Below, one piece after another: positions 18,051 through 25,862 of a DNA stretch of 64,000 nt (positions are counted from its first letter, which is position 1; every line of letters starts with the position of its first letter). The DNA comes from an uncultured Pseudomonadota bacterium (lineage in GTDB: Bacteria > Pseudomonadota > Alphaproteobacteria > RF32 > CAG-239): the NCBI GenBank assembly GCA_902761535.1, contig CACWKS010000006.1:1-64000 (forward strand). Reading direction: 5' to 3'. The position numbers and the translations under genes are program-made. Under the pieces are notes generated by a model that worked only from the letters and a program-made list of their open reading frames with translations, had not been told where the DNA came from and ran no database searches.

Positions 18051-18632
18051 ATGAAAAAAGCACAAGATGTTAAGGAATTTGTTGAACGAATCGATGCCGG
18101 TAAGAAGCTGAATCCTAAGGATTTGTCCTCAGATCAGGATTTGACTATCGCGATTATGAACTTGATTTCGATAGAGGAGCATTTAGTTTTTTCGGGAGCA
18201 AAGACCGGAAAGACCTCGTTTTATGATTTGGTTGAGAATGTTCGCGAATTGAGAAAAAATCTGATGCAAAGAGTTATTCCCGAATATGAGGGAGAAGTTT
18301 GGTGTATATCAAAGCATTTATTAGCTTCGTCAATGCGTTTGATGGAAGTCGGTACCAAGCAGCAAAGTTTGAAAAACAAAGAATTGGCATACAGTTTGTT
18401 TAATCAGGCATATGATTTATATTGCCTTTTCTGGGGTTTGAATATGAAGATGCTTGATGTGTCAGATGTTAAATGGGTGGAAGATAATATGGAAGACATA
18501 AAGAAAATATCGACGGCATTGGAGGCAAATAAGCCGGTGGTTAAAACAGAGCCAGCACCTGAGGTTAAAGAAGGAGCTTTTGCAAAGATGAAGGCTTTTG
18601 TACGTAAAGCGGTTGATTGTTGCATTGAATAG
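18051..18632 (+). CDS. Conserved helical cytosolic protein, partner of the CxxC membrane protein
   Basis: A soluble protein of about 193 aa, rich in helix-forming residues. Notable blocks are DLSSDQDLTIAIMNLISIEEHL, GEVWCISKHLLASSMRLMEVG, and LAYSLFNQAYDLYCLFWGLN. No named domain is recognised. The ATG at 18051 has GGGAGAG upstream and begins one base after the membrane protein ends. The pairing suggests a peripheral partner of that protein. A good intrinsic terminator follows at 18651. Confidence 0.7.
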   Translation: MKKAQDVKEFVERIDAGKKLNPKDLSSDQDLTIAIMNLISIEEHLVFSGAKTGKTSFYDLVENVRELRKNLMQRVIPEYEGEVWCISKHLLASSMRLMEVGTKQQSLKNKELAYSLFNQAYDLYCLFWGLNMKMLDVSDVKWVEDNMEDIKKISTALEANKPVVKTEPAPEVKEGAFAKMKAFVRKAVDCCIE

Positions 18633-18650
18633 CTTAATTTAAGACATAAA

Positions 18651-18677
18651 AAAAACCGTTTGTTAAAAACGGTTTTT
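18651..18677. terminator. Intrinsic terminator between convergent genes
   Basis: An 11-bp stem (18651-18661 with 18667-18677) has A-runs and T-runs on either side, so it can act in both directions. It ends the DUF502-membrane-helical gene run and the opposing lipoprotein gene. Confidence 0.85.
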
Positions 18678-18695
18678 TTTATATGGTAGCTAAAG

Positions 18696-19280
18696 TTATT
18701 TAACTTCTTCGATGATTGTCTTAGTGGTAACAGAAGGAGTAACAACTTCTACCGGCTCAGGTTTTGCAACAGTTGCGGAATTGTAGGGGACTTTTTCGTA
18801 ACTGACCTGAGATGAGGTTTTGGGCTCATAAGTTGTTCTGGTGGTTACTTTTTTGTAAACCAACTCATAGGGTTCGCGAGTCTCAGAAACTTTATCCTGG
18901 CAGCAATTATCTTGAGCCGGAGCAGCTACTTGAGGAGCCGGAACTGCTACGCGAGGTGCCGGAGCCGGAATCGGTGCCGGAATCGGAGTCGGAGCTAAAC
19001 GTTCGGCACGATTTTTACATCCGCAAGGAGTATGCTGAGCTGTCGGAACAACCGGAGCGCCACAAGGACGATAGTGAACAGGTTCAGGTTTGGCAACTTG
19101 ACGCTGTATGTTTTTATAAACATAGCGGTAGCAAGTTTTGCCATCGAAATAGTCGCAATCAAGGGTCTTGTCACGACTGGTGGCTTGATAAGCTATAGAG
19201 TTTTCATTTTCATCAGCACAGTCGAAACATGCACAGGCTGATACCAAGGCACTCAAAGCAATAACAATAAATTTTTTCAT
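18696..19280 (-). CDS. Cys-rich, proline-rich lipoprotein
   Basis: From the ATG at 19280 (AGGAA upstream) the protein is 194 aa. A lipobox-like segment LVSACACFDC ends the signal. The mature part has scattered cysteines (CDYFDGKTCYRY, RPCGAP, HTPCGCKNR, DNCCQDK) and a central PIPAPIPAPAP linker. A C-terminal region contains repeated threonine/tyrosine-rich beta segments. No domain is recognised. The linker suggests a surface protein spanning the periplasm or exposed outside. Confidence 0.6.
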   Translation of the reverse strand: MKKFIVIALSALVSACACFDCADENENSIAYQATSRDKTLDCDYFDGKTCYRYVYKNIQRQVAKPEPVHYRPCGAPVVPTAQHTPCGCKNRAERLAPTPIPAPIPAPAPRVAVPAPQVAAPAQDNCCQDKVSETREPYELVYKKVTTRTTYEPKTSSQVSYEKVPYNSATVAKPEPVEVVTPSVTTKTIIEEVK

Positions 19281-19404
19281 TTTCGTATTCCTGTTTATTA
19301 GTTGCACAAATTTTGTTTAATATCATAATTTTTGGCTAATATAAGCCTTGTTTAATAAAAAATCAAGCATTTTTTGTCAAATAACGGTTAAAAACGCAAA
19401 CCGT

Positions 19405-19872
19405 TTATTTTGCAGCATTCTGCGGCGGATAAAAATGCAAAATCTTTTTTTTCGGCTTTATACTAACCTTTGGTTGGTAACCGCCTTTTGTGCAAACAAG
19501 TTTATCGGTGTCATAAATCTTGCATTTGACCGGTGAGAGACTTGGTTGAGCGACCAAATCTCCGTCTTCATCACGTTCGAAAACAATGGTTTTACATCCC
19601 AAACGTCCGCAATTGATGGGCGCATCAAGGATAAAAACATATTGTCCGGAAGGGTATTTGGCAACGTAAAAGTCATCAAACCGGACTTCCTGCGGTAATT
19701 CGTCAGCAGCGGGACCGAATTCTCCGTCAAAAATATTGGCTGTTTCCTTTTTAGTAATTTCCAACTCATCTAAATTGTCGCTGGAGGCATTATAAAAAAG
19801 ATAAACTTCTTCGGCTGAAGCCGGAGAAATACCAATAAACAACGCTGTTAAACACAGAATTACTCTGTTCAT
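19405..19872 (-). CDS. Secreted protein of unknown function
   Basis: A 155-aa protein starting at the ATG at 19872 (AGGTG upstream), with a signal peptide ending ISPASA before EEVYLF. The mature region contains DGEFGPAADELPQEVRFDDFYVAKYPSGQYVFILDAP and two cysteine pairs (NCGRLGC and KCKIYDTDKLVC) likely to form disulfides in the periplasm. No family is recognised. It is probably transcribed alone. Confidence 0.6.
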   Translation of the reverse strand: MNRVILCLTALFIGISPASAEEVYLFYNASSDNLDELEITKKETANIFDGEFGPAADELPQEVRFDDFYVAKYPSGQYVFILDAPINCGRLGCKTIVFERDEDGDLVAQPSLSPVKCKIYDTDKLVCTKGGYQPKVSIKPKKKILHFYPPQNAAK

Positions 19873-19981
19873 TATTTTCACCTTTCTTATTGCACAAAAC
19901 TTATATATCATATAAATAGTTAACAATTAGATACTTTTTTGATAAAAATTTAAAAAAATATGCTTTTAAGAGAGTTAGACC

Positions 19982-21385
19982 ATGAAATTAAGTGATATTG
20001 CCGATGTAAGAAACGAAATTGAGATTAAAGGTGTGACCGCCGATTCGCGAGAGGTAAAACAAGGGTTTTTGTTCGGATCGATTACCGATGATGCTTATAT
20101 TGATGATGCAATTGCCAAAGGAGCGGTTGCGGTGATAGTCGGTAAAGATTATGGCAAGGAATGGCCGCAAGTCGTGATGATAAAGGTTGATAATCCGGTT
20201 AAGACTTATGCGTCAGCCGTGGCGCGCTATTTTGGCACAGTTCCGCAACATTTGGCGGCGATAACCGGAACCAACGGCAAGACTTCGATTGCTGATTTTG
20301 TACGGCAAATATTAACCATGATGGGAAAGAATATCGCCAGTATCGGCACTTTGGGGGTGATAAAAGGCGATGCACAGCCGATTCCGTTACCTAATACCAC
20401 ACCTAATAATGTTACTTTGCATAAAATTTTGCACGGACTGAGTGAAGAAGGGATAGATTATGCAATATTAGAGGCATCAAGTCACGGATTGCATCAAGGC
20501 AGATTAGACGGTTTGGAATTTGAGGTTGCCGGATTTACTAATTTGACACGTGATCATTTGGATTATCATCAGACTTTTGAAAATTATTTTAAGGCTAAGA
20601 TGATTTTGTTTGAGGAGCGTTTGAAATCAGGCGGAACGGCGGTATTAAATGCGGATATTGATTGCTATGACGAGATTGTGAAAATTTGTCGGGCGAGGGG
20701 GCATAATATCATAAGTTGCGGTTATAAAGGCAAGGATATTAAGTTGCTGAAAGCAACTCCGAAAGCCAACGGACAAGTGTTGGATTTGGAATATTTCGGA
20801 GAGAGTGTGCAAGTTGAAATTCCTTTGGCGGGAGTTTTTCAGGCTGATAATGCGATGTGTGCTTTAGGGATAGCCGGAGTTTTGAGCGGTGACAGAAAAA
20901 AAATATTGCCATATTTGCCCAAGATAAAAGGGGCAAAAGGGCGTTTGGAACTGGTCGGGGAAAAGAACGGTGCGGCAATTTATATTGACTATGCTCATAC
21001 TCCCGATGCATTGGAACAAGTATTGAAAGCCTTGCGGGAACATACTCAAGGCAAGTTGAAAGTTTTGTTCGGGTGCGGCGGAAATCGTGACAAGGGCAAA
21101 CGTCCGCAAATGGGCAAGATAGCCGATGATTTGGCTGATGAAGTGTTTGTTACCGATGATAATCCGCGTTTTGAGGAGGCTGATGTTATCCGAGATGAGA
21201 TAATGGCAGCTTGTTCTAAGGGGGTTAATATAAAAGGACGGGCGGCAGCGATAAAAACAGCGATGGATGGTTTGCAAAAAGGCGATGTATTGGTTTTGGC
21301 CGGAAAGGGGCATGAGAGCGGGCAATATGTAAAAGGAGAGATTTTGCCTTTTTCCGATCACGAAGAAGTGAGAAAAAATTTATAA
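19982..21385 (+). CDS. murE: UDP-MurNAc-L-Ala-D-Glu:2,6-diaminopimelate ligase
   Basis: A 467-aa cytoplasmic peptidoglycan precursor enzyme that adds meso-diaminopimelate to the stem peptide. The ATP-binding motif ITGTNGKTS is near residue 92-100, followed by NTTPN and EASSHGL. The DNPR motif near residue 393 is the signature for DAP-specific MurE and implies DAP-type peptidoglycan. The gene stands alone here rather than in a dcw cluster with murF and mraY. No ribosome site stronger than GAGAG is seen. Confidence 0.96.
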   Translation: MKLSDIADVRNEIEIKGVTADSREVKQGFLFGSITDDAYIDDAIAKGAVAVIVGKDYGKEWPQVVMIKVDNPVKTYASAVARYFGTVPQHLAAITGTNGKTSIADFVRQILTMMGKNIASIGTLGVIKGDAQPIPLPNTTPNNVTLHKILHGLSEEGIDYAILEASSHGLHQGRLDGLEFEVAGFTNLTRDHLDYHQTFENYFKAKMILFEERLKSGGTAVLNADIDCYDEIVKICRARGHNIISCGYKGKDIKLLKATPKANGQVLDLEYFGESVQVEIPLAGVFQADNAMCALGIAGVLSGDRKKILPYLPKIKGAKGRLELVGEKNGAAIYIDYAHTPDALEQVLKALREHTQGKLKVLFGCGGNRDKGKRPQMGKIADDLADEVFVTDDNPRFEEADVIRDEIMAACSKGVNIKGRAAAIKTAMDGLQKGDVLVLAGKGHESGQYVKGEILPFSDHEEVRKNL

Positions 21386-21427
21386 TTTGACAAGAGGGTA
21401 AAAATATTCTCCTTTTAAAATGAATGC

Positions 21428-21508
21428 TTAGTTTTCTGGCTTTGTTTCAACGGCTTCGTTACCGTACAATTGTTGATAGAATATTTCGTAAAATGAATCG
21501 GCAAAATC
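21428..21508 (-). pseudogene. Short coding-like remnant downstream of ftsB
   Basis: On the minus strand, a 26-codon reading frame ending at 21428 reads DFADSFYEIFYQQLYGNEAV followed by ETKPEN and a stop. It has a protein-like composition but no start codon; a stop lies immediately upstream in frame. It sits directly after the ftsB stop in a different frame. It may be a decayed C-terminal extension of ftsB or the tail of another gene. Confidence 0.3.
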
Positions 21509-21521
21509 TTAATATTAAAAT

Positions 21522-21833
21522 TCAGTCGTTTAAGATAATAAACTCGTCATCAGCTACCATGTTCAAAACTACTCGGGCACGTTCGTCAAGCAAGTCAATA
21601 TCAAGGCTTTTGTCGGAAAGGTGATCAACCAAATGTTGCAAACGATTTTTTTCCTGCCGGAGTTTTTGCGAAGTTGCTTGGGCTTGAGCTATCTCTTTTT
21701 TCAGAGCTATCAGGCGATATATGTTGCGATTGCCGCAAATGGTTTGAAAACTAAAATAAATTGCAATAAACAGACATATAGCAAAAAGCCAATAATGTTT
21801 TATTTTTTTGTTGAAGGTAAAACCGATATCCAT
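21522..21833 (-). CDS. ftsB: FtsB/DivIC-type septum formation initiator
   Basis: A 103-aa bitopic protein with a cytoplasmic N-terminus, one transmembrane helix (WLFAICLFIAIYFSFQTI) and a coiled coil (ALKKEIAQAQATSQKLRQEKNRLQHLV). It ends with the conserved LDIDLLDERARVVLNMV region. This is the FtsB layout; FtsB joins FtsL and FtsQ at the division septum. In many alphaproteobacteria the gene precedes pdhA, but no pdhA is present here. Confidence 0.85.
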   Translation of the reverse strand: MDIGFTFNKKIKHYWLFAICLFIAIYFSFQTICGNRNIYRLIALKKEIAQAQATSQKLRQEKNRLQHLVDHLSDKSLDIDLLDERARVVLNMVADDEFIILND

Positions 21834-21977
21834 TGAAACAATATCCTTAAAGTTAAAAAATGATTAACTGTTTATTGCATAGACTCGAAACTCAAGAGCC
21901 GTTAAAGCGAGTCAGATTCAAACAAAATTTAGTTAAGAATTAGTATAAAAGATAATATTTTTTTATGACAAAAAAAA

Positions 21978-22006
21978 TTGACGAAAGCTTTGGAATATGT
22001 TATGAT
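21978..22006 (+). promoter_or_regulatory. Sigma-70-type promoter for the lysozyme-like gene
   Basis: TTGACG at 21978-21983 and TATGAT at 22001-22006 are separated by exactly 17 bp. They lie 30 bp before the start of the gene at 22036. This is a close match to the housekeeping consensus. Confidence 0.6.
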
Positions 22007-22035
22007 GTGATAAGTAAGACAAGAAAGGTTGAAAA

Positions 22036-23598
22036 ATGAGCAGAGCTTCAAAGGTATATTTGTTAAAAATACTGACCGTAATGAAAGATCATGATTTGCG
22101 GGAGGCTTTTTTGCAAGCTTTGAAAACAGATGTTCAAAGAATGATTCAACAAAAAGTCCAAATAGTAAGGCAAAAAAAAGAGGGAAGAAATCAATATAGA
22201 CAAATCAAAGATAGAAATAAGGCTGTGCGCAAAGTTGCGTTGTCAGATGAAGCAGCAGAAAGACAGCAAACATTGCGTAATATCAGAAAAGGTTTGATAC
22301 CGGTGGGTGTGGCGATGGCAGCCTTAATTATGGTCAATAACAGTAATATATCCGATAATAAAGAGATGTTTGCCGGTTTAATCAAAGCAGGGGAAAAATA
22401 TAATAAAGAGGAATTGAAAGAGATTAATGTCGGTGCAGATTATGGCAATGAGAGCAAATTTGTTATAAGAGAAGATGGTAAATTTGAGGAACTTTTTGAC
22501 AAATCAATGGATAATGTTTTCAGGTGTTTGTTGTGTACGGAAGCATTCAGACCCAATCCGCATGATGACGGCAACGGATATGTTTGTTCAATCGGTTTGG
22601 GGAGTTTTTATTATCCCGTAGACGGTGATCCGACTTGTCCAGTGTGGGTTAAGGCCAGTGAATATTTTAAGAAGGATCCTTCGGTGGAAGTCAGTTTGGA
22701 AGAAGCTAAACAATTGGTTGTTGGTTGGGGTAAATATTTTAATAACGGGAGCGTTTATAACCGGCTTTATGATAATTTACAAGGAGTGAAGTTAACTGAA
22801 AAGCAATTTGCCGCGATATATTGTGTTACTTATAATAATGTGGAAAACGGGATCAATTTATGTAAATTTATTAAAGAGCATCAAAATGATCCGGTGGCAG
22901 TGGCTAATTTTATGGTAAATTTGCCATGCAAAAAAAAGTTTAAGAACGGTATTTTGCGGCGGCATACGTTGGAAGCTTTGATGTATTTGTATCCCGATTT
23001 GGATTTGCATTACAGAAAAATGGATAACAGAGTAATTACTCCGATGGATTTTTTATCATTGAATGTTTGTGAGAGAATTAAAGCTGAATTGGCAAGAGGA
23101 GAAACTGGGACAGCTAAAAGGATTTCTGACAGACTGTCGCATTGGTTGTGCAGAAGTGAGGATGAAATAAATATTGAAAGTCCTAATAAAAATACGTATT
23201 TTTTGTCCGATAGGATAAAAATGGACGGTGAGGTGCTTTATGCAAATGCGCAAGCTCTTTGTGAGAAAGAACATTATAATGAGGCTGCTAAATGTTATGA
23301 TTTGTTGTTACAAAAGGGATATCATGGTATGGATTTGTATGTAGATGCGGCTATATGTTACGGTAAATGCGGTAATGCCGAAAGATATGCGGATTGTTTG
23401 GTATTGTATAATAAGGCTGTTGAAGTAAACGGCAAACAAGGTAAGGATGATATGGCGGAATTGCATTATGTAGGTGGGGTTGCATCTATTCATCATACAG
23501 GTGATAAGGAAACGGCTAAAGCTCGGTTTAAAAAATCCTATGTGCTAGATCCTGAGTTATATCGCAGAATGTTAGATAAAATGAAAGGTAAAGCATAA
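22036..23598 (+). CDS. GH24-lysozyme-like protein with C-terminal TPR-like repeats
   Basis: A 520-aa protein. It has a basic helical N-terminus (1-85), a short hydrophobic segment (about 86-101) that may be a membrane anchor, and then a region resembling phage-type (GH24) lysozyme. The likely catalytic glutamate is E169 in CTEAFRPNPHDDGNG, followed by YVCSIGLGS (the usual TIGYGH position), LTEKQFAAIYCVTYNNV and a terminal GILRRHTLEALMYL. The C-terminal 120 residues have TPR-like helices (YANAQALCEKEHYNEAAKCY, AELHYVGGVASIHHTGDKET). Function is inferred as peptidoglycan cleavage. There is no phage context. A strong promoter precedes it and a hairpin follows. Confidence 0.65.
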   Translation: MSRASKVYLLKILTVMKDHDLREAFLQALKTDVQRMIQQKVQIVRQKKEGRNQYRQIKDRNKAVRKVALSDEAAERQQTLRNIRKGLIPVGVAMAALIMVNNSNISDNKEMFAGLIKAGEKYNKEELKEINVGADYGNESKFVIREDGKFEELFDKSMDNVFRCLLCTEAFRPNPHDDGNGYVCSIGLGSFYYPVDGDPTCPVWVKASEYFKKDPSVEVSLEEAKQLVVGWGKYFNNGSVYNRLYDNLQGVKLTEKQFAAIYCVTYNNVENGINLCKFIKEHQNDPVAVANFMVNLPCKKKFKNGILRRHTLEALMYLYPDLDLHYRKMDNRVITPMDFLSLNVCERIKAELARGETGTAKRISDRLSHWLCRSEDEINIESPNKNTYFLSDRIKMDGEVLYANAQALCEKEHYNEAAKCYDLLLQKGYHGMDLYVDAAICYGKCGNAERYADCLVLYNKAVEVNGKQGKDDMAELHYVGGVASIHHTGDKETAKARFKKSYVLDPELYRRMLDKMKGKA

Positions 23599-23623
23599 AT
23601 AATAATGATTTTTTAAATAATTG

Positions 23624-23656
23624 TCCCGTATAGTGTTATCAATTCACTTTACGGGA
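23624..23656 (+). terminator. Hairpin between lysozyme-like gene and mltB
   Basis: A 12-bp stem with one mismatch (23624-23635 with 23645-23656) lies between the lysozyme-like gene and mltB. It probably ends the first transcript. Its right arm is 8 bases before the mltB ATG and contains the only purine-rich stretch there, so it could also hide the mltB ribosome site. Confidence 0.5.
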
Positions 23657-23664
23657 TTAATTTT

Positions 23665-24945
23665 ATGAAAAAGATAATAACAGCTTTAGCGGTTGCAATG
23701 TTGGGGGCGAGTGCTTGCGCTTTTGCCGGAGAAAATGGTAAAGATAATCAGGCTTATGCAGATTATTTGGTTTGGTTGGACAGTTTGAAAAAAGAGATGG
23801 TGCAAAAAGGTATTTCGCAGGCAACCATTGATAAAGTTTACGGAAGTAATGATTTTTATCATGAAAAGCCGGCCGCGGTGGTGCGTGATCGTAAACAGTT
23901 GGAATTTGTGTTGAGTTCAGAGGATTATTTAAATAGGGTTGCTTGTAAAATGCGTTCGGATAAGGCACGAGAAAAATATAAAGAGTTAAGGCCGTTATGG
24001 GATAAACTTGAGGAAAAATATAATTTGCCGGCCGAATATATAGTGGCTTTTTGGGGGGCTGAAACCAATTTCGGCACGCATTTCGGCGGATATAATGTAA
24101 TAGATGCATTGACCGAGATGAGTTATGATAAAAGGCGATCGGATTTTTTCAAAAAAGAATTGTATCATGCTTTGAAGATTATTGATGATCAGGGGCTGGA
24201 TTATCAAAAAATGCGCGGTTCGTGGGCTGGAGCAATGGGGCATTTTCAGTTTATGCCGACCACCTATCATGCTTACGGAGTTGATTTTGACGATGACGGA
24301 GTGATTGATATATGGGATAATTTTGGCGATGCTTCAGCATCGGCGGCTAATTATTTAACCTCAATCGGCTGGGATAAAAATGTTCCTTGGGGATGGGAGA
24401 TAAATCTGCCGTGGAATTTTGATTACAGTTTAAGCGGACGCAATAAATTTAAGCCTTTGTCAGAGTGGCAAAAGATGGGAATAGTGCGTAAAGACGGGAA
24501 AAAATGGAATATTGATAATAATATTAAAGCGGCAGTACTTACTCCGGAGGGAAGTAAAGGAGCAGCTTATTTAGTTACGGAAAATTTCGGAAGAATTATG
24601 CACTGGAATCGTTCGGAAAATTATGCTTTGGCAATAGGTTTGTTGGCAAATTACGCTGCAGAAGATAAAAAATGGCAAAAAAGAGCTGTGGTTAGAAAAA
24701 AACTAAAAACCGAAGATGTAAAAAAAGTACAGGCTTTTATTAATAAAATAGGATTGGCTAAGTTAGCTGAAGATGGTGATTTAGGCAGTAAAACCAAGGA
24801 GGCAATAAAATTGTTGCAAAAAAAAGCTAAATTAGTTCCCGATGGTTATCCCGATGAAAAGTTGTTGCGTAAAATCGAGCAATATAATCCCAAAATCGGT
24901 TGGGTGATTCCGGTGCCGGAGAGAAAATTACACAACCCAAAATAA
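23665..24945 (+). CDS. mltB: Lytic murein transglycosylase, MltB family
   Basis: A 426-aa periplasmic enzyme that cleaves glycan strands. It has a signal peptide (ITALAVAMLGASACAFA), an SLT_2 catalytic domain with the family motif FWGAETNFGTHFG (catalytic E133), GSWAGAMGHFQFMPTTYHAY, and DIWDNFGDASASAANYL. A C-terminal peptidoglycan-binding_1 domain follows (DVKKVQAFINKIG, DGDLGSKTKEAIKLLQ). It sits at the head of a peptidoglycan-enzyme group with rlpA and dacC. Confidence 0.93.
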   Translation: MKKIITALAVAMLGASACAFAGENGKDNQAYADYLVWLDSLKKEMVQKGISQATIDKVYGSNDFYHEKPAAVVRDRKQLEFVLSSEDYLNRVACKMRSDKAREKYKELRPLWDKLEEKYNLPAEYIVAFWGAETNFGTHFGGYNVIDALTEMSYDKRRSDFFKKELYHALKIIDDQGLDYQKMRGSWAGAMGHFQFMPTTYHAYGVDFDDDGVIDIWDNFGDASASAANYLTSIGWDKNVPWGWEINLPWNFDYSLSGRNKFKPLSEWQKMGIVRKDGKKWNIDNNIKAAVLTPEGSKGAAYLVTENFGRIMHWNRSENYALAIGLLANYAAEDKKWQKRAVVRKKLKTEDVKKVQAFINKIGLAKLAEDGDLGSKTKEAIKLLQKKAKLVPDGYPDEKLLRKIEQYNPKIGWVIPVPERKLHNPK

Positions 24946-25013
24946 TCGCTTTACCTGAGTTAAAAAAATATGTAGACTGTATCGGAAATTTAATTGCGTG
25001 ATATGGAAAGCAG

Positions 25014-25841
25014 ATGGAAATAAAAAATTTAAGTGTTTTACTTATGGTTGGGGCTTTGTCGGCTTGTACTTACGGGTTCGCTGATTTGGGTGATGGTAAA
25101 TATACTCAGGCATCGGCTATCAGCGGTCAGGGCGGAATGTATAAAATCGGCAACCCTTATAAAGTCAGAGGAAAATGGTATTATCCCAAAGAAGATTACA
25201 GTTATTCGGAGGTGGGAGTTGCATCGTGGTATGGTGATGATTTTCATGCTAAAAAAACTGCTAACGGTGAAAAGTATGACATGAATTCTTTATCGGCGGC
25301 ACATCGGACTTTGCCTTTACCGTCAATTGTAAAAGTAACCAATTTACAGAACGGACGCTCTTTGGTGCTAAGGGTAAACGACCGAGGGCCTTATGTCGAT
25401 AATCGTATTTTGGATGTTTCAAAAAGGGCTGCTTCTTTATTGGGTTTTCAGATGCAAGGGACTACAAAAGTAAGAGTTGAGGTGTTGGAACAGGAAAGTA
25501 AGGCTTTGAAAGCAGCTTTGTTACATGAAGGAAGTATGGATAATGCCAGAAAAGCAATTGAGGCTGCAGAGAAAAGAACTATCAAGCCGATGAATAATGT
25601 AGTGGAAAGTTATCCTAAAGGAAGTTATTTTGTGCAAATAGGATCTTATAAAGAAAATAACGGTGCACAAACAGCGGCGGTAAGATACGGAAAAAATGCC
25701 AAGATTTATTATGCCGAGGTTGATGGTGAAAAATATTATCGGGTGAGAATGGGACCATATGCCAGTCGTTCAGAGGCTGAGGAAAATGCTGCAAGAGCTA
25801 AATATAAAGGTGCTGTTGATGCAAAAGTTGTAATTGATTAA
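25014..25841 (+). CDS. rlpA: Septal ring lytic transglycosylase RlpA-like lipoprotein
   Basis: A 275-aa lipoprotein with lipobox LSACTYG. The double-psi beta-barrel domain has VGVASWYGDDFHAKKTANGEKYDMN, AAHRTLPLPSIVKVTNL and VNDRGPYVDNRILDVSKRAA. A C-terminal SPOR domain starts at about residue 205 (GSYFVQIGSYKENNGAQTA). RlpA cleaves denuded glycan strands at the septum; SPOR directs it there. It lies between mltB and dacC. Confidence 0.94.
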   Translation: MEIKNLSVLLMVGALSACTYGFADLGDGKYTQASAISGQGGMYKIGNPYKVRGKWYYPKEDYSYSEVGVASWYGDDFHAKKTANGEKYDMNSLSAAHRTLPLPSIVKVTNLQNGRSLVLRVNDRGPYVDNRILDVSKRAASLLGFQMQGTTKVRVEVLEQESKALKAALLHEGSMDNARKAIEAAEKRTIKPMNNVVESYPKGSYFVQIGSYKENNGAQTAAVRYGKNAKIYYAEVDGEKYYRVRMGPYASRSEAEENAARAKYKGAVDAKVVID

Positions 25842-25862
25842 AGTTAAGAAAGAAGGTAAAAG

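Noticed and set aside
23624-23656. Riboswitch before mltB
   Set aside because: Only a single hairpin is present, with no second alternative pairing. A terminator for the preceding gene is the simpler explanation.
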